Shown in pieces: positions 36,861-48,873 of a DNA stretch of 64,000 nucleotides. This stretch comes from Linum tenue (lineage: Eukaryota; Streptophyta; Magnoliopsida; Malpighiales; Linaceae), in assembly GCA_946122785.1 (NCBI GenBank), contig CAMGYJ010000008.1, positions 10,069,475 to 10,133,474 of the forward strand, written 5' to 3'. Position 1 is the stretch's first letter; each line of letters begins with the position of its first letter. The translations under genes were made by a program, and so were the position numbers. The notes beneath the pieces were generated by a model, which did not search any database, was not told the DNA's origin, and was given only the letters and a program-made list of their open reading frames with translations.

Positions 36861-39800
36861 AGCTTATTTGGGTTCTTGGTATGATATCATTTAGCCAGCT
36901 TTTAGTTCATAATTTACATCGAAGAGAAGTTAAATTGAGAGTTTACTTCGACTCGACGACATTGAACTTATTGTTATTGTTTGACTAAAAAAAGTTGTTC
37001 CATGGTATAACATTATACTAAGATACAAAAGAATAATGGGTTGGATATTTTCATGAATAGTTATTATTATCAAACCCCTAGGACTAGGATATGACTAGAG
37101 GATGAAGACAGGTGGATAACATATGAGAGGAGACTCTCGTTGTTATCATAGGACAAGCGGCTTATTGGCTCGTCCCATTAATGTTGTTTGTTTGTGATCG
37201 AACTAATAATCAACTAATAAACCAGAAAGATCTTCAACCAAACCCACTTTATTATAATTACAAAAATGTAGGTACAATAAACAATGACATGCCTAACTAG
37301 CTAGCTAGATATAGCTACTTGATAGCTAAGTTAAGTACACACAAAAAGGATAACTAGCTATAGCTACCTAGGGATGATTGTATTAACAATAAGAATATTA
37401 AGTAGCACATACATAATTAAGTTCACCTTCATAAAAAAAAATTATCAAGACCACCAAATTTTGTTTCTCAACATACAAATAGAGAGCAAAGTAAGATGAT
37501 ATGAGAATTGGACACAATATATGGTACGTCCGTACGTGGTATAGGTGTCCAAACTCAAAATCTAATAAGATTTTGGTTTTACAATGGAGAGTGAATTTGT
37601 TCTTGCTCGTATATATCTTCATGAATTCATGATAAACTTAAAACTTCCACCACAATGCTGTCTAACTCGTTTTGTTTTGAAAAACCACGATTCATATTGA
37701 TTGGGGGATAATCACAATACTGTCCAACTCTTTTTATTTCTTATATAACTTATAAGTACGTTGAGAGTACGTGCATGATGCATGCAGGGTTTGAGAGGGG
37801 GAACACATATATAATGAGCAAGTTGTGGGGAAATTGGGTTTTTTTAATGAAAAATATTGTCTAATACTAAGCCATATAATACCGTCTGTAAGGAATAAGA
37901 TGCTTATGTATTGCCAATTTGGCACTAAAACACTTCAGAATGTCTAACTAGCTATTAAAAAAATAAAAAAAGAGGAATTTTTAACTAGTAGTACTCGAAC
38001 TTATCTCTAGACTCTAATACCGGTAGTTACTATCCAGATGAAGTTAATTAAGATTTTTGCTTTATATGTCAACGGATAAATCAATTAAAATTAAATCGTG
38101 GTTTCGATCCATATCAGCTAAATCTTACAGATTTGTGTTTAGATCCAAAAGTTCCACTCTAGATATCAAATTTTTGTTGTTTAATTTGAAAATATAATAA
38201 ATCTTCATAATTTATGAAACAATCTTTCAAGTGGGCAATATATAAGCTTTTGAGAACATTTGAGTCGCTTCTAGTTTAGAATTGCTAATTAGTAATGCCA
38301 AATTTTTTATACATTAATTGTTTCTTGGTTGTTGTTTGAGATATATATGCATCTAATATCTTAGGGCGTGTTTGTATATGATACATTCTCGATTTTTGAA
38401 TGCATATGAGGTACCTTATTTCATACTCAGCATTCGATTCTTTTTACATCTAAAAACAAACTCGAACTTGTTCCAATTGTATAATTATGAACAACAAAAT
38501 ATGTGATTTTTTAAGAGAATAGCATTTAGGACTTGATTGACTCATATTTTTTTAAAGTTTATTGGTACAATGTTAGAAATTGAAATTCCAAAAATGACCA
38601 CTATAAATGACATATATGAATTAATTGTGATTCTAATTAATCTCTGTCATTATGTTAAACAAAGGGTCCATCCTTCAAATGTATGACTCATGCACCCTTT
38701 ACACTTTTCTAATATTCTACCAAGAAACCAAAACCAAACTCCCAACTCCCAACTATACATATATATATACTCTTTCAACCAACGATCGATCACTTGTTGC
38801 ACCTTGTTTACCAGCTCCATATGTATGCATATTCTTTTATTTCTCTTCTTCCACCATAATCTTGATTACTTTTCTTCCATTTTGAATTGCTTTAAATATT
38901 TAGTGAAGTAGTCAACGATGATGAAGAACCTCCTCTTCTTACTGATGGATTCATGTTAACGATTGGTCTTTTGTTCCATTGTAGCTAGATGCCTCTTTTC
39001 ACGATTGATGAAGATCGATGATTGATCGTATGGAGACAGACTTCGTCGAGGTGTACATATGTTACTGCATACGTTATCTATGTTAGATGTTATTCAAAAT
39101 TTACCAAAATGGTGGCATTCAGTTGTTGAAGCTGCATCTTGATCTGCATTCGGTGATCGCTGGTTGAATACCGAATATGGTGTATAGACCAAGAAAAGCT
39201 CAACTGTGCATTGTACATATATGTTCATGCTTGTGGTCGTTGTGGACCTTCGAAAACTTGAATACCTTTGATCAAACGTACAAAGTTGTATTTTTAGAGA
39301 AGATAACTACTTGATGTTCTTATGTGGAAAAGATGGCAGGACCAATTATATGTATCAACGTTCTACAAACTGCGTGATATATGTTTGAGATGATTGGTAT
39401 TTAATTGAATGGTTGTGCAGGTCCATCATATGTCACACTTAATTATGTGAATCTTTGGGCATTGATCTTTTGACCATGAAGGTTGTGACACCATGTTCAA
39501 TAATGAATTCTATACAACTTATTTTGTAATAGAGGAATGAGATAAAGATTTAATACGGATATGTATTATGCTCATTAAATTATGATATAACAATACAATC
39601 AATGGACTACGGCTTAGCGTATAATAATGGGTCTACATACCCAATACAATCAAATGTTGCTATGATCCTACTAGTTGTGCCTAGTAAGATTTTCAATCAA
39701 ATTAGGACCCATCAATTTCTTCGTACTCAATTGAAAGTCAATTCATGAACTCGTATCATGTGATTATTCATATCGGAATTCTGAGGATTCAAACACAAAC

Positions 39801-40718
39801 CCTTATATAAGTCATCAACTCTAATACCACATTGACAACAATATCATTTTGATAACTCAAAAGTAGTTATGAAGCTCGAATATAAACTTCATAAAATTGT
39901 TCTTCAGAAAATAAGTAATGGACAAGAACAGCTATTAGACTTCCTAATATCACAAAGTCTATATCCAAGAGGATAGAGCTAGTAAGGCTGATCACCAACA
40001 TCAAAGGGCAACCATTGCCATTTTTTCATATAACAATATAACACTGCATGAAGCCCATCAATAGTGTTCTGGTTCATAAGTTCATTTTCGGGCCCAGTGG
40101 GCCGGGCCGACGGATCAAACCAAAACTCCCAGTTAGAATAACTTTGAGCTGAAAAGATTGCAAACAAGCCCAAACAGCCCGTGCGCTTGAGACTCTGCTC
40201 TGATCTCTTCCATTTACTCAGGAAGGAAAACCAACCCGGTGGCATCCTAATCTTAGTGGAAGTTGAACAGAATTGCATATCCTAGAGAACCACTTTGACA
40301 TTCATCTCCTCCTACTCACATTAACGTCATGGTCGATTAAGATCAGACACATGCAAGCATGCAATATGCCAAGACTTTGATTGTTGATCGTTCTTTAAGT
40401 GTCCATGAATTTAAAAAAAAAAACTTGAAAAGAAGTAACGCGAAAATGAATGAAAATTAATTTTGACACATCCATAAGTAGAGACATATCAAGCCAGGAA
40501 CTATATGCGATGATGTAGTTATAATTAATGTTCATTACATCATCTATGAGAAGGTGCCTTTAAAGTTGTCGAGTTCCACGATCGTCGAACATATGAACAT
40601 AATTATCACCACAACCATCCGTGAACCCAATGTAGTAATGTACCAACCTATGATTAGTGGCGGTCAAGCTTGTGGGCGCATGAAGCAGAGTGTCATTGGC
40701 TCATTGCACAATCCAAAG
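36861..40718. other. AT-rich spacer
   Basis: A CTTT microsatellite lies near 36721-36739 (just inside the duplication) and the rest is AT-rich. The only frame with protein-like composition is at 39979-40278 on the minus strand (99 residues, with MPPGWFSFLS and NWEFWFDPSARPTG). I do not recognise it. It has no partner exons and may be a captured or decayed gene fragment. Confidence 0.4.
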
Positions 40719-41103
40719 CATGGTTGTCACGCCGATCGGCGTGCCACTGGTTGAATCTGGTTCAACCGATACTAGTCATAAAATCGGCGTGACACCATCG
40801 GTATGACCGGCATGATCGATATACGAATCACTAAGTAAAATGACCTTATTTTAGTGAGTTTAATTAATAAAAACAATTTTATTATTTATTTTATGAGTAT
40901 AAAAGTTAAGTATTGATGTTATTTGTTTGATTCAAGTATAAATGTTTAACTATTGACGTTAAATGTCATGTTTAAATATGAGTATTTATAATTTTATTTG
41001 TAATATTGACCGGCATGAACCGGCACAAACCGTTATGTGCAACCGGTCGCACCATTCCACTTGCTAAACCGGTACATTAACATAAATCGGTTTGACAACC
41101 TTC
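40719..41103. mobile_element. 385-bp hAT-like inverted-repeat element
   Basis: The ends CATGGTTGTCA and GAAGGTTGTCA (right end, minus strand) are inverted repeats. Subterminal ACCGGC/CCGGTT words are dense. The flanks ATCCAAAG (40711-40718) and ATCCAAAC (41104-41111) form a 7-of-8 target duplication. The termini resemble those of the 24467 element (GGTTGTCA). It ends where segmental unit 2 begins. Confidence 0.65.
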
Positions 41104-41391
41104 ATCCAAACAAAGACAGTAGTATATTTATTTCCTTTTCTTTGCTCTATGATTCGACTCGAATTGCAGCAAATGCAGGACCAACGCGTGTGTTTCCAGG
41201 CCGCGCCTTTCTTCCTCTTCTGGAACCTAACACCCGAGCCGAGCCGAGCCCCTCAAAATGTGGTATTTTTTTCTTCTTTTGTCCCCGCAGACACCACTTT
41301 CAAGAGAAACCCCAATTAAACAAACGAACCAACCAAAAACAAACCAGTAGGTTTCTCGATAGGACGACCCAGCTGCCAGCAACTACCACGT

Positions 41392-41771
41392 TGTGAAAAC
41401 TCTTTGTGATGCAATCTGACAAATCTGTTTATTGACACTCGAAGGAAACTAAATACAAGAGATTCCAGCCACTTAATCCGGCTCCCACTCTCCTACTAAG
41501 TAGCTAACAAACTCTCCACTAACCAACTAACTATGTTGCAGGAACTTGCAGCTCAAGACTCGATTCTGGACTCAATTGACCCTATACTAAGACTCAAGGA
41601 CTCAAGACACAATTAACCAAAACGACTCAGCACTGCACAGCAGTGCTTTATTGACACAACAGCTAAAACGACGCAGCAACATGCTGCAACATAAAACGAC
41701 ACAGCAGCAGCTTCAAATCAAACCTTCGCGCCAATCCATCCTCGCGCCAAATCTCCTTCTTCCTTCTAACA
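41392..41771 (-). repeat. 3' LTR of the Copia element
   Basis: The copy is 380 bp. The single difference from the 5' LTR that I see is T at 41536 versus C at 46881. Confidence 0.95.
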
Positions 41772-41811
41772 TCCTCCCCTGAACTGAAGACTCTTCGCAG
41801 GCTTCAGTTCA

Positions 41812-44800
41812 TCACTTCCCAGCTTCAACAAACACTGCCAACTCACATATTCTAAGTCTGCTTCTCAACACTTCAAATGTTTCCAGTTTTAATGCCTTGG
41901 TCATGATGTCCGCGATTTGATCTTGTGTTCCACAGTGTTCCAATTCGATTACCCCTTCTCTTGCCAAGTCTCTGAGGAAGTGAAACCTCACATCTATATG
42001 CTTGCTTCGTCCATGAAGCACTGGATTCTTGGATAGCTTAATAGCAGAGCTATTGTCACACAAAATCCTTATACTTCCATTCACACTTCTGTTCCACCCA
42101 ATCCCTTCCAAAATCCTCTTCAACCAGACATATTGTGTAGCACAAAATGATGCAGCCACCAATGCAGTCAAAAGCGCGATTCTACCTAGAAGCGGAAAAG
42201 GGGTAAAATCGTAAAACGTAGAATCAAAGCGTAAAAGCGTAAGTTTTTGACGCATACTGAAAAATAACTAAAAATCTATTAAGTAGGACATATGCTATGC
42301 AAAATATGAATGCACAGAATTTAGATAAGTTAATAAATACATGTGATTCATGTTTAAAGTAGAGCAACTTATAGCATCTTAATAATAAGTTCGTAAACAT
42401 AAATTTTAACGATAAGCCATTTTTCCCTCTATGCTAATGAATTTGGGAAAACCCTAGTTGGTGAATTAGATTACTCTATTGAAGTAGAATGCATCCAAGT
42501 ACCTAGTATGTATCTTTTAATCTCAAATGTATCATATTGTTAGTGATTTACTTTAAAAATATACTTTTTATAATTAATTTCATGAAAAGAATACTCATGT
42601 AGCGAACTAAAAGCGTAAAATCGTAAAGCGTTTTGGTGAACTAGAACCGTAAAACCGTAAGTTTTTAAGTTTTAAACCGCAATTTAGTCCGATTTTAAAC
42701 ACTTAAGTTTTTATATGGAAACGAAAGCGTTTTGGTGACCCAAAAGCGTAAAATCGTAAGTTTTTAAGTTTTAAAGCGCGATTTTGACTGCATTGGCAGC
42801 CACAAACTCTGCCTCTGTAGTAGATAGAGTCACAATTGGTTGTTTCTTTGATGCCCACGATACCACCCCATCAGCAAGAAAGAAGGTGTAGCCACTTGTA
42901 CTCTTCCTGTCGTCCAAGTCCCCTGCATAGTCACTGTCAGTGTATCCTATCAGAGATTCTTCTCCAGTTCCTGCCTTGTACCAGATTCCATGTGACATGG
43001 TTCCTTTGAGATATCTCAGCACCCTCTTTGCAGCCAGTAGATGTTGCTTTGTTGGTACTTCCATAAACCTGCTGAGAAGACACACAGAAAACATGATGTC
43101 TGGCCTAGTGGCAGTGACATACAGAAGACTTCCTATGAGTTGTTTATACTCAGTAGGATTCACAAGAACTCCATCTCCAGCTTTGGTGAACTTCATCCCA
43201 GGAGAGATGGGATTTTTGACAAAGTTGCAGTATGAGAGATGAAATTTTTCCAGCAGATCCTTGGTGTATTTCTGCTGACAGATGAATATTCCAGCCTTGC
43301 TTTGATGCACCTCTACTCCCAAGAAGTACTTCATTCTACCGAGATCAGACATCTCAAATTCTGCCTCCATTGATGCCTTGAACTCAGCTATGCAATTAGG
43401 ATCATTGCTTGTATATAGAACATCATCCACATACAGGCTAACAACCAGTATAGTTGTTCCAGCCTTTCTTATGAATAAAGTATGCTCATAGGTGCACCTC
43501 TCAAACCCAGACTTCAGGAAATAAGACTCAATTCTGCTATACCAAGCTCTGGGAGCTTGTTTCAGTCCATAGAGCGCCTTGTGAAGTCTATATACCTTGT
43601 GTTCCTCCCCAGCAACCACAAAACCAGGTGGTTGCTCAATATAGACTTCTTCAGAGAGCTCACCTTGCAGGAAAGCACTCTTCACATCAAGTTGGTAGAC
43701 AGGCAGACCATGATGAGCAGCAAATGCTAGGATGGTTCGAATGGTGTCCCACCTGGCTACTGGAGCAAAGATTTCAGTGTAGTCAATTCCAGGCTTTTGA
43801 GAGTACCCCTTAGCTACCAACCTTGCCTTTCTTTTGTCCATAGTATCATCTTCTTTAAGCTTTGTTTTATACACCCATTTGATGCCAATAGGTGTGATTC
43901 CAGCAGGCTTGTCTGTTAGTGTCCAGGTCTTGTTCTTTTCAATTGAGTTGAACTCCTGATGCATGGCTGCATTCCACTCAGGATCCATAGCAGCTTCCTC
44001 ATATGTCTGAGGATCTCCTGAGTCAGCCATCATTGCCATCCAAACTGTATCTGCCAAACCACAGTCATAAATAGACAAGTGAGCAGGTGGTTTTCTTACC
44101 CTTGGTCCCAAACTCCCACCTGGCAGTCCCAACACATCAGTAGAGGTGTTTGGGACTTCTTCATCACTCTCTTCTCCTGTGGTAACAGCTGCAGGAGTTT
44201 TGGGACTAGGTGGTTGTTCATCTGCCAGACTGGTTGATGCTTCCTGCTCACTTTCAGCTTCTGAGTCAGAATCCTCCCAAACATCATCACTTCCTTCCCA
44301 CAACAGTTGAGTCAAGACAGGTTGAATCTCTGAGTTCCATGTCCACCCTTTGCTTTCATCAAAAACTACATCCCTGCTGATAATGATTTTCTTGGTGATA
44401 GGATTGTACAACCTGTAAGCTTTAGACTCACTAGAAATTCCCAGAAAGTAGCACTGTGTACTCTTATCATCAAGCTTCTTCCTGTGCTGATCTGGAATAT
44501 GAACATATGCTACACTTCCAAAGATTCTGAAATGTGAAATTGAGGGAGGATTACCTGTCCAAAGTTCCTGTGGAGTCTTTTCCTGATTGGCCACTGTGGG
44601 ACTTCTATTATGAACATGAGTTGCCCAAGTAACTGCCTCAGGCCAGAATGCAGAAGGAACTTTGGTATCTTGAATCATGCATCTAACCATATTCATTATG
44701 GTTCTATTCTTCCTTTCAGCTACCCCATTCTGCTGAGGGGTTAATGCAGCAGTAAGTTGTCTCTGGATGCCAGCATCATCACAGAGGCCCTTGAATTCAT

Positions 44801-46580
44801 TTAACATGAATTCTCCTCCCCTATCTGTCCTAAGACACACAACTGCTAGGCCAGTTTCTGTTTCCACTTGAGCTTTAAACTTTCTAAACATGCTGAGTGT
44901 TTCTGACTTAGCTGATAAGAAAAATACCCATAACTTTCTGCTGTAATCATCAGTCAGAGTAAGTATGTATCTTTTACCTCCATTATTAGACATAGGGGTG
45001 AGAGGACCACAGAGGTCAGCATGAAGCAGTTGCAGCTTTTGAGAAGCCCTCCAGTTACTCTTCTTGGGAAAAGGCTGTCTTGTTTGCTTCCCCACCAGAC
45101 ATGTGGAGCAGATTCCAGTATCTCCATGCATCAATGGAAGCCCTTGAACCAGGTTTTTGCTCTTCAGTAATTGTAATCTTTGCAGATTTATGTGACCAAA
45201 CCTCCTGTGCCATAAAGATAGTGATGACTCAGCAGCTTTTGAGGTCTGCAAACAGTGCAAACTTTTGGTTTCTGTCACTGCATCTGCATGAAGTGCAAAC
45301 ATTCTATTGGACTTCATTTCAGTCTGGATCAGCAGCCCCTTCTCCTCATGAAACACCTTGCAGCTACCATTCTTGATCAGGAAGGCCAGGCCTCTTTCTT
45401 GCCATTGACCTATGCTTAGAAGATTAGACTTCAAAGCTGGCACATAGAAGACTTCCTGTATAGTAATTGGAAGTTGATTGACAGTGAGCTTCACTGTCCC
45501 TTTTCCTGCAACATCAAGCCTGGTATTGTTGCCAAGCCTGACATTACATGCTGCATTGGTAGTCAAATCAACAAACCACTTCTTATTGCCAGTCATATGA
45601 TTACTGCAGCCTGAATCAAGAAACCACCAGTCTTCACTGCCCTTGTCACATGAGTCTTCTACAGAAGCCATTAGCAGCATATCATCCTTCAGATCCCCAA
45701 AACTTCTGTCCTGAACATGGCTAGTGTAATGAGCCTGATGAGTGGTATACCACTCTGGACATTCATTTCTGTAGTGGCCCAGCTTATGGCATTTGAAACA
45801 TTCAACAGTATCCTTACTCCAGCCTCCTCTTCCTCCTCTACCTCTTCTTCTTGGATAAAAGCCTCTACCCTGGCCTCTTCCTCCCCTACCACCATAATCA
45901 AATGTGGTCTTAAGAGCCTGTTCATCATCTGAAACTCCCTTCCTGGTAAACTTCTGCTCATGAACCACCAAGGAACTCTGCAGTGCATCCACAGTAAGGA
46001 GTTCAATATCTTTGGACTCCTCAATTGAGCAAACTACATAGTTGAAGCGTTCAGTGAGAGTCCTCAATATCTTTTCCACAATCTTCCCATCTGGCATATC
46101 TTCTCCACAGCTTCTCATCTCATTGGCCACAGTCATGACCCTGCTGAAATAAGCAGCAACAGTCTCTCCCTCCTTCATTTCCAACACCTCAAAAGTTCTT
46201 CTGAGAGCCTGCAGCTGAGCTTTCTGCACTCTAGCACTGCCCTGACACTTCAACTTCATCGAATCCCAAAGTTCTTTGGCAGTAGCCTTCTTAGTAATGG
46301 TTTTCAGGATGGCTTTGTCAATGGAATTGAACAGATAGTTTTTAGCCTTAAGATCCTTCAACCTCATTTCGTCCAAGAGTTTGGACTCACTTGCAGAAAG
46401 CTCCTGACCTGGGGCAGGCTCCTGAAACCCAGCTTGCACCACTCCCCAGTATTCCTTGGAGCGAAGAAGGTTCTCCATCAGCATGCTCCAGTGATCATAG
46501 TCTCCATCAAACTTAGGAAGCCCCACCTGTGCAAAGCCTGTGTCACTCATGATTCTGATTCTTTTCACACACTCTTGCAC
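41812..46580 (-). CDS. Copia gag-pol polyprotein, split by an insertion
   Basis: The first frame (46580 to 42771, 1,269 residues) holds in order: a gag domain ([18 protein letters not shown]), a zinc knuckle [14 protein letters not shown], an aspartic protease site [16 protein letters not shown]-pre-integrase and an integrase with an HHCC-type finger plus DDE residues ([32 protein letters not shown]), a reverse transcriptase with YVDD, and RNase H up to TEAEFVAA. It then runs into the 636-bp element at 42160-42795. The remaining RNase H ([15 protein letters not shown]... [11 protein letters not shown]... DIMTKAL) continues at 42151 and stops at 41812. Excluding the insert and one 8-bp duplication copy leaves 1,374 residues in one frame. 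The second Met (MSDTG, 46550) may be the real start. Catalytic motifs are intact; only RNase H is interrupted. Confidence 0.95.
42160..42795. mobile_element. 636-bp hAT-like element inside the Copia RNase H region
   Basis: Inverted ends CAATGCAGTCAAAAGCGCGA (left) and CAATGCAGTCAAAATCGCGC (right end, minus strand) are flanked by the perfect 8-bp duplication GCAGCCAC (42152-42159 and 42796-42803). Taking out the element and one duplication copy gives an uninterrupted RNase H reading ([10 protein letters not shown]). Subterminal words such as AAAGCGTAAAATCGTAAG are repeated. No transposase is encoded. Confidence 0.92.
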
Positions 46581-46736
46581 ACTCTCGTGATCTGTTGAAA
46601 CCTCTCACCAGTGTTGAAACACTCCTCACCAGATTCTCTCGTGTTTCCCAAACCCACACTCTAAATCTGTAGTTCTCTATTACTCACGTTTGCTTGATAG
46701 CCTTTGGTTACAGTTTGCAAGAGCTCTGATACCAAA

Positions 46737-47116
46737 TGTGAAAACTCTTTGTGATGCAATCTGACAAATCTGTTTATTGACACTCGAAGGAAACTAAATA
46801 CAAGAGATTCCAGCCACTTAATCCGGCTCCCACTCTCCTACTAAGTAGCTAACAAACTCTCCACTAACCAACTAACTATGCTGCAGGAACTTGCAGCTCA
46901 AGACTCGATTCTGGACTCAATTGACCCTATACTAAGACTCAAGGACTCAAGACACAATTAACCAAAACGACTCAGCACTGCACAGCAGTGCTTTATTGAC
47001 ACAACAGCTAAAACGACGCAGCAACATGCTGCAACATAAAACGACACAGCAGCAGCTTCAAATCAAACCTTCGCGCCAATCCATCCTCGCGCCAAATCTC
47101 CTTCTTCCTTCTAACA
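46737..47116 (-). repeat. 5' LTR of the Copia element
   Basis: The copy is 380 bp. Transcription from it would run leftward, away from the third DUF7950-type gene. Confidence 0.95.
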
Positions 47117-47844
47117 CACGTGTCCCCTCTCCCTTTCCCTTTTCGTCCCTCCGGTGCTGCCTAACACTTTCTCCTCTCCCATTGGTCCAAATGGATTGGC
47201 TTGCTGGGCTCCACCTTCCGATGCGCTTAGATAATTAGCAGTTAATCATCCAAAACCCAGATATATATTATATTATTTCCGTAATTACCAATTAACTACT
47301 GTCACAAACTCCAGCTGGCAATTTTGATCCAATTAGAAGAGTGTACATTACAGGTATTGAGATATTCCCTCCCGAGTGTTCTGGACAAGTGAACTTTGAG
47401 ATTTATTTCCATTTGAAAAATAAAATATCTGGTTGCTATCTAAGTGCATTGTACGTTGTATATGAACAACAAGAGGGATGTAGACAATAATACAAATAAG
47501 CTACCAATTGGCTCGAAGTGACCTGCCAAATACAAAGTTAGATAACGTAAAACTAGGTACCAATAATGTTATCCCCCATCAAATCCTCATACCAAACTAT
47601 TATGTTGTATTATTATGATTATATTTGGACATTATGTGAATCACACCTTTAGTTTTGTTGGAAACAATAATCTAGTTTTGGAGATAATGGGTGGATAATG
47701 GATATACCTGAGAAAGGGTTTGACCATGTCAAGGATTTGGATCTATTATAGATTGGAGAGTGTGTAAATCTTGAAATTATGACACAATAATCAATTTGAA
47801 GGAATACATGGCATTGGTTATATCAATGGAGAAATTTTACAATA

Positions 47845-48120
47845 CTATATAGTATTGGTGCTATAGGTTTTTATCTTTATGGTACAATTTAAAATTGTAC
47901 ATTTATGTTACGGTACAACTTCAGATTGTCCCTATACTTTTTGTACAAATTCTTTTATGGTACAACTTGAACTTGTATCTTTATGTGATAGTACAATTTC
48001 AGGTTGTAAAGTTGTACCATAACATAATGGTACAAATTGTTTTATGGTACAACCTAAACTTATACATTTAATGTTATGGTACAACTTTGAGTTGGACATT
48101 AAAGCACCAATGCTATATAG
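47845..48120. mobile_element. 276-bp MITE with internal GGTACAA repeats
   Basis: The 18-bp terminal inverted repeats CTATATAGTATTGGTGCT match at 17 of 18 positions. The interior has about seven copies of a TTATGGTACAACTT-like unit in both orientations. No coding and no clear target duplication. It lies in the promoter of paralogue 3 and is missing from segmental unit 1. Confidence 0.75.
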
Positions 48121-48620
48121 CATAGTAGAAGTGCTTAATGGTTGACAGAATTAGCCATTGCAAACCAACCCTTGTCGAGCATATATATTATTTGTGGTGC
48201 ATATATATTAATCAAAGAGCGACTTTTCTCTATAGGTTACACAATTATTATCACAAAGTTGGAGTGGACAAATAGAAAACCAGATAAATTAGGTACATAA
48301 ATCTATTTTGTTGTAAAAACAAAAATAAATCGATCGAAAAAAATTCGTTCTAGTATATAATTTGACGCAAACGGATATCATGAGCTTGAGCTTCGCCATT
48401 GCAAACCATCCCCTTGTCGAACATACTCACTGCAAAGAAACATGCCTCATCAAAAAGACCATTCGTAGAAACTCATAGCTAGGTCGACCACCATATATAT
48501 ACATCATCAACGGCTGTTTTTGTTTTTTCTATCTTAATTGGAATGTTTGAAATGCAAGTGCAACTGCTAGACTTAACTTGATTGGCCAGGAAAAGAGAGA
48601 TTATCTACCTTTGCAGAGTC

Positions 48621-48643
48621 GGGTCGGGTCGGGTCAGATCGGG
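48621..48643 (+). promoter_or_regulatory. G-quadruplex-type tract, paralogue 3 promoter
   Basis: Three GGGTC units and a further GGG after a 7-nt loop give four G-runs, about 230 bp before the ATG. This is the counterpart of 35428-35451. Point changes (A and T in the last loop) have altered one unit, yet a quadruplex pattern is still possible. Confidence 0.5.
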
Positions 48644-48727
48644 ACAACGCAGCATATAGGAAAAATCTGGCCTATCACAGCCTAACATTGTATGCTCTTG
48701 TTTGCCCTTCGACGCGTGTTAACCCTA

Positions 48728-48736
48728 GGACACGTG
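48728..48736 (+). promoter_or_regulatory. G-box GGACACGTG, paralogue 3
   Basis: 138 bp before the chosen ATG and directly followed by TAACGTGG, which adds a second ACGT core. Same 9-mer as in paralogues 1 and 2. Confidence 0.6.
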
Positions 48737-48873
48737 TAACGTGGCGATCCCTTCATGTCTCCCCTTAATTATCGCCTCCACAGCTCCCCACATCTCTCAC
48801 TAACCCCCACCTCCGCCGGAGAAAGAAAGCATAGGGACAGAGAGAAACAAACAAGCAAAGAAAGATGAGAGAG

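Larger units (their letters stand above)
41392..47116 (-). mobile_element. young Copia LTR retrotransposon, minus strand (5,725 bp)
   Basis: Two 380-bp LTRs (TGTTAG...TTCACA read on the minus strand) differ by a single base by eye. The flanks carry the perfect 5-bp duplication CACGT (41387-41391 and 47117-47121). The primer-binding site TGGTATCAGAGC (complement at 46723-46734) pairs with initiator tRNA-Met, 2 nt from the 5' LTR. The polypurine tract AGGGGAGGA (complement at 41772-41780) abuts the 3' LTR. The polyprotein frame is open throughout apart from a 636-bp hAT-like insertion. Confidence 0.97.

Noticed and set aside
39979..40278. 99-residue minus-strand frame as a real gene
   Set aside because: Composition is protein-like, but there are no neighbouring exons, no promoter and no recognised family; kept only as a note in the spacer entry.
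41037..41396. 119-residue plus-strand frame near the Copia left end
   Set aside because: Noncoding promoter sequence of the segmental duplication; the counterpart at 32467 is not conserved as a reading frame.
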